From NCBI GenBank assembly GCA_965153455.1, contig OZ234494.1, positions 18,848,001 through 18,912,000 of the forward strand: a stretch of DNA of 64,000 nt. The letters run 5' to 3'. Made by a program: the position numbers and the translations under genes. The notes under the pieces were generated by a model, which saw nothing but the letters and a program-made list of their open reading frames with translations, was not told the origin of the DNA and did no database searches. Below are positions 61,623-64,000 of the stretch, in pieces. The stretch comes from Sphagnum compactum (lineage: Eukaryota; Bryophyta; Sphagnopsida; Sphagnales). Positions within the stretch are counted from its first letter, which is position 1, and every line of letters starts with the position of its first letter.

Positions 61623-64000
61623 TTTTTGTTCTATAATTTTTATTATATTTCAACCCATGAACTGTTGAACCTTGCGGGCGTTGCATTCAAGTAGAATGCA
61701 CTGACAAGGGATATATTTCTCGTGATTACTACCACGTGACTCTTGGCACTTTTTGATCTGTGCAGTAGTAGGTCAAAGCTGTAGCGTGGTCAAGCTCCCT
61801 ACACTACGACTACGGCCAGTCTACGCCTACCATAAGACTACTAGTAGTGACTGATGCTGCTACTAGCTGCTGCTGCTCCTGCACGTAGGCATCTAGTCTT
61901 CCTCTGTGCACAGCGCCAAAAGGCCGCACCAGGTTTTGTCAGCAGGTAGCAGCTACAGTCAGATTCACTAGTCTCGTAACTAGCTGTTTGGCTGCTGCTC
62001 TAGCTTTGCAATTGTGTTGGATTGCACAAGCTCAAAGTTCCTTCTACTAGGCAAGATTATCTCCATCACTGAAATACTAAAAAACTTTTCAGTGTTCACG
62101 GGAAACCTGGGACTAGTCGTGCACATCATGCATGCAGCCGCCAAATTCAGCAACAGGTAATTGAGTATGGAGTCTTGCTCCATTGTAGTAGGCACTATGA
62201 GCACGCTGCAGGCTACTACTACTACTACTACTGTACAAAAATGGGTTGCTTGTTCACAAGTCCGGCCTTCACCACTTAGTGATCAGCTAAAGCATAATCA
62301 GCTAGCTATTCATTCACTGATGCGCCAGAAGTGAAGCAATACCCACTAGTGCACCAGATGAGGGATGGATGGATGGATGGATGGTGGATGGACAGGAATT
62401 AAATATTTTTCTGTTAGGGTTTCAGCTAACCATGGTGGTAAGCTCGGTTTCTGTTTTCATTCCTTACAAACAACGAATAATCCACTAGCCCTTTACCTAT
62501 AGCTTCCAAGACAACGATCGTATAAATATGTGATAAATTAAAATTTTGACAAACAATTATTTTTCAATGGAAGATAACAAGAAATGTGAGGCGAGTCATT
62601 TTTTAAATTTTCATTTCAAACGTTTTTTTATCAACAAATTCAAATTAAAAAACTAATACCATCTAGAACAAAAACAAGCTATATATCATTAATATTAATA
62701 TTGATATTTGATTTTAAATAAAATAAAATAATATTAAACAACATTAATTTCATAAAAATCAAAATAGAAAGCCCAAACACCAAAAATGAAGCTCAAAATT
62801 AAATGCAACACATTTTGAAAATGTATACTTTTGATACACATATTAAAAGTGCCCAAGTTGAATCTCCCCAATGTTGGTTCTTTCACCCATATGTACTAAT
62901 CATCTATATACATGAATCTATTTACATCTAGGAGCCCACCTATTTATCCTTCCTACTTACACACCTACCCTATAGGACTTATTATTCACATGATAAGTTG
63001 ACTTGGGTTGAATTAACCTGATGTCAACTCTGATTGACATTCATCCATAACACTGAGTCATAACAATTCCAATGGATGTTGTGCTAGTGGTTTGTTGGTT
63101 CACTGGGGGCCCTACCTATTCACCAGGATACTCTTCTGGACATATGGTGGCCAGTGGGCTGTCTGGTTCATAGAAATGTCAAAATTTCTTCCCCCCCCCC
63201 CCCCCCAAATCAAATAAAAAATTTAAATTTTTGTGAAGGAAACTGAAGAATGTGTTGGAATGTTCTTTTTTTAATCAAATGGAATAATTTGATTTAATTA
63301 ATTAATTATTTGGCAGACAATGTGCTGAAGCAGCTAAGGGAATACAGTAGTTTTTACTATTTATAATATCAGAGTAATAATAGCCATGATTTCTCCATTT
63401 ATGCAGGTTATGCAATTGCAGTCAACACTAAGCTAACTAAGTTGCTATAGTTGCATGCATATATATATATATATAGTGTACATAAGTTGCATGCCAGCTG
63501 AAATCCCAGTGAGAGATCCTTAAAGACTAGTACTGCCCCATCTTTGTGCCTGGCTGACCTCTCTAAAGACATATGTGCACATGTATAGTTTCCTGGTTAT
63601 CATTTCCATATTACAAGAGGAGGAACCAAGGAATGTGTCTGGTGTACACTTTCTATCACATCTACATTAAAAGAGCACTTTTTTATAAAAGAATATAAGC
63701 CATCTAGCGCCTGAAATTATGAACAATTCTAGGCTGAGGATTAGCTCAATTTTAGTCCTTCTGATTAACAGTCAGATTTGTTCCCACATCATGGAAACAG
63801 AATGATCCACTTGTTGCAGACTTACGGCATATTTTATGACTGCAAACACAAGATTTATACCCACTTTGTGTGAGCAAATTCTTTGTTTGTCTCCTTCAAA
63901 CTTTTACTCACCTTCACCACCACCACCACCACCACCCACGATCCAACTGCCAAGCCATCACCTCCCCACTCCAAGAGGATGATGGCATTTCATTGGATCG
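61622..64000. other. Intergenic, several simple repeats, no gene seen
   Basis: Simple repeats: CTA triplets at 62,213-62,231, GGAT tetranucleotides at 62,361-62,393, C17 at 63,190-63,206, AT run near 63,458-63,474 and CAC triplets at 63,915-63,936. A fragment of the GTACCTTGGCCA family lies at 63,305-63,345. Confidence 0.55.

Noticed and set aside
1-64000. CRISPR arrays, bacterial operons, rRNA or tRNA genes
   Set aside because: No spaced identical repeats of CRISPR type, no Shine-Dalgarno-led gene clusters and no recognisable rRNA or tRNA sequence. The window is eukaryotic.

Overview
The window looks like nuclear DNA of a land plant with a large, repeat-rich genome. The evidence is GT-AG introns in a plant-type tafazzin gene, a chromovirus (Ty3-type LTR retrotransposon), PIF/Harbinger and Tourist-like DNA elements, a short TTTAGGG array and a MIR529 hairpin. 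MIR529 is known from bryophytes, gymnosperms and monocots and is missing from most eudicots, so a typical eudicot is unlikely. The sequence does not settle the lineage further. Two loci look functional. Most of the rest is intergenic DNA built from decayed and nested mobile elements.

Layout. 1-125 is the last exon of an unrecognised gene. 126-12.5 kb is AT-rich intergenic DNA with degenerate tandem repeats, a PIF/Harbinger transposase relic near 2.0-2.45 kb and unidentified coding relics near 4.7-5.3 and 6.9-7.2 kb. 13.4-16.0 kb is a six-exon tafazzin-family acyltransferase gene on the + strand. 18,964-23,638 is a PIF/Harbinger element flanked by TTA. It carries a broken transposase on + and a broken Myb/SANT-like gene on -, facing each other, and a 764-bp MITE flanked by TAA sits inside the transposase. 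25,667-32,572 is a full-length chromovirus on the - strand with two 820-bp LTRs and the target duplication CGTTT. It has one long gag-pol frame, but at least three lesions make this copy very probably inactive. It landed in an older copia-like relic.

36-44 kb holds several small inverted-repeat elements, including a 372-bp strong foldback at 41.6-41.95 kb. 44-54.7 kb is mixed intergenic DNA. 54,774-55,076 is a hairpin element with CACTA-type termini. About 55.3-57 kb is a transcription-unit-like region that carries MIR529, with guide and star arms both visible. From 57 to 64 kb I see simple repeats and no recognisable gene.

Function. The tafazzin-like enzyme would remodel phospholipid acyl chains. 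MIR529 would down-regulate SBP-box (SPL) transcription factors. They are unrelated neighbours. The mobile elements show at least two nesting events: a MITE inside a Harbinger transposase, and a chromovirus inside a copia-like relic.
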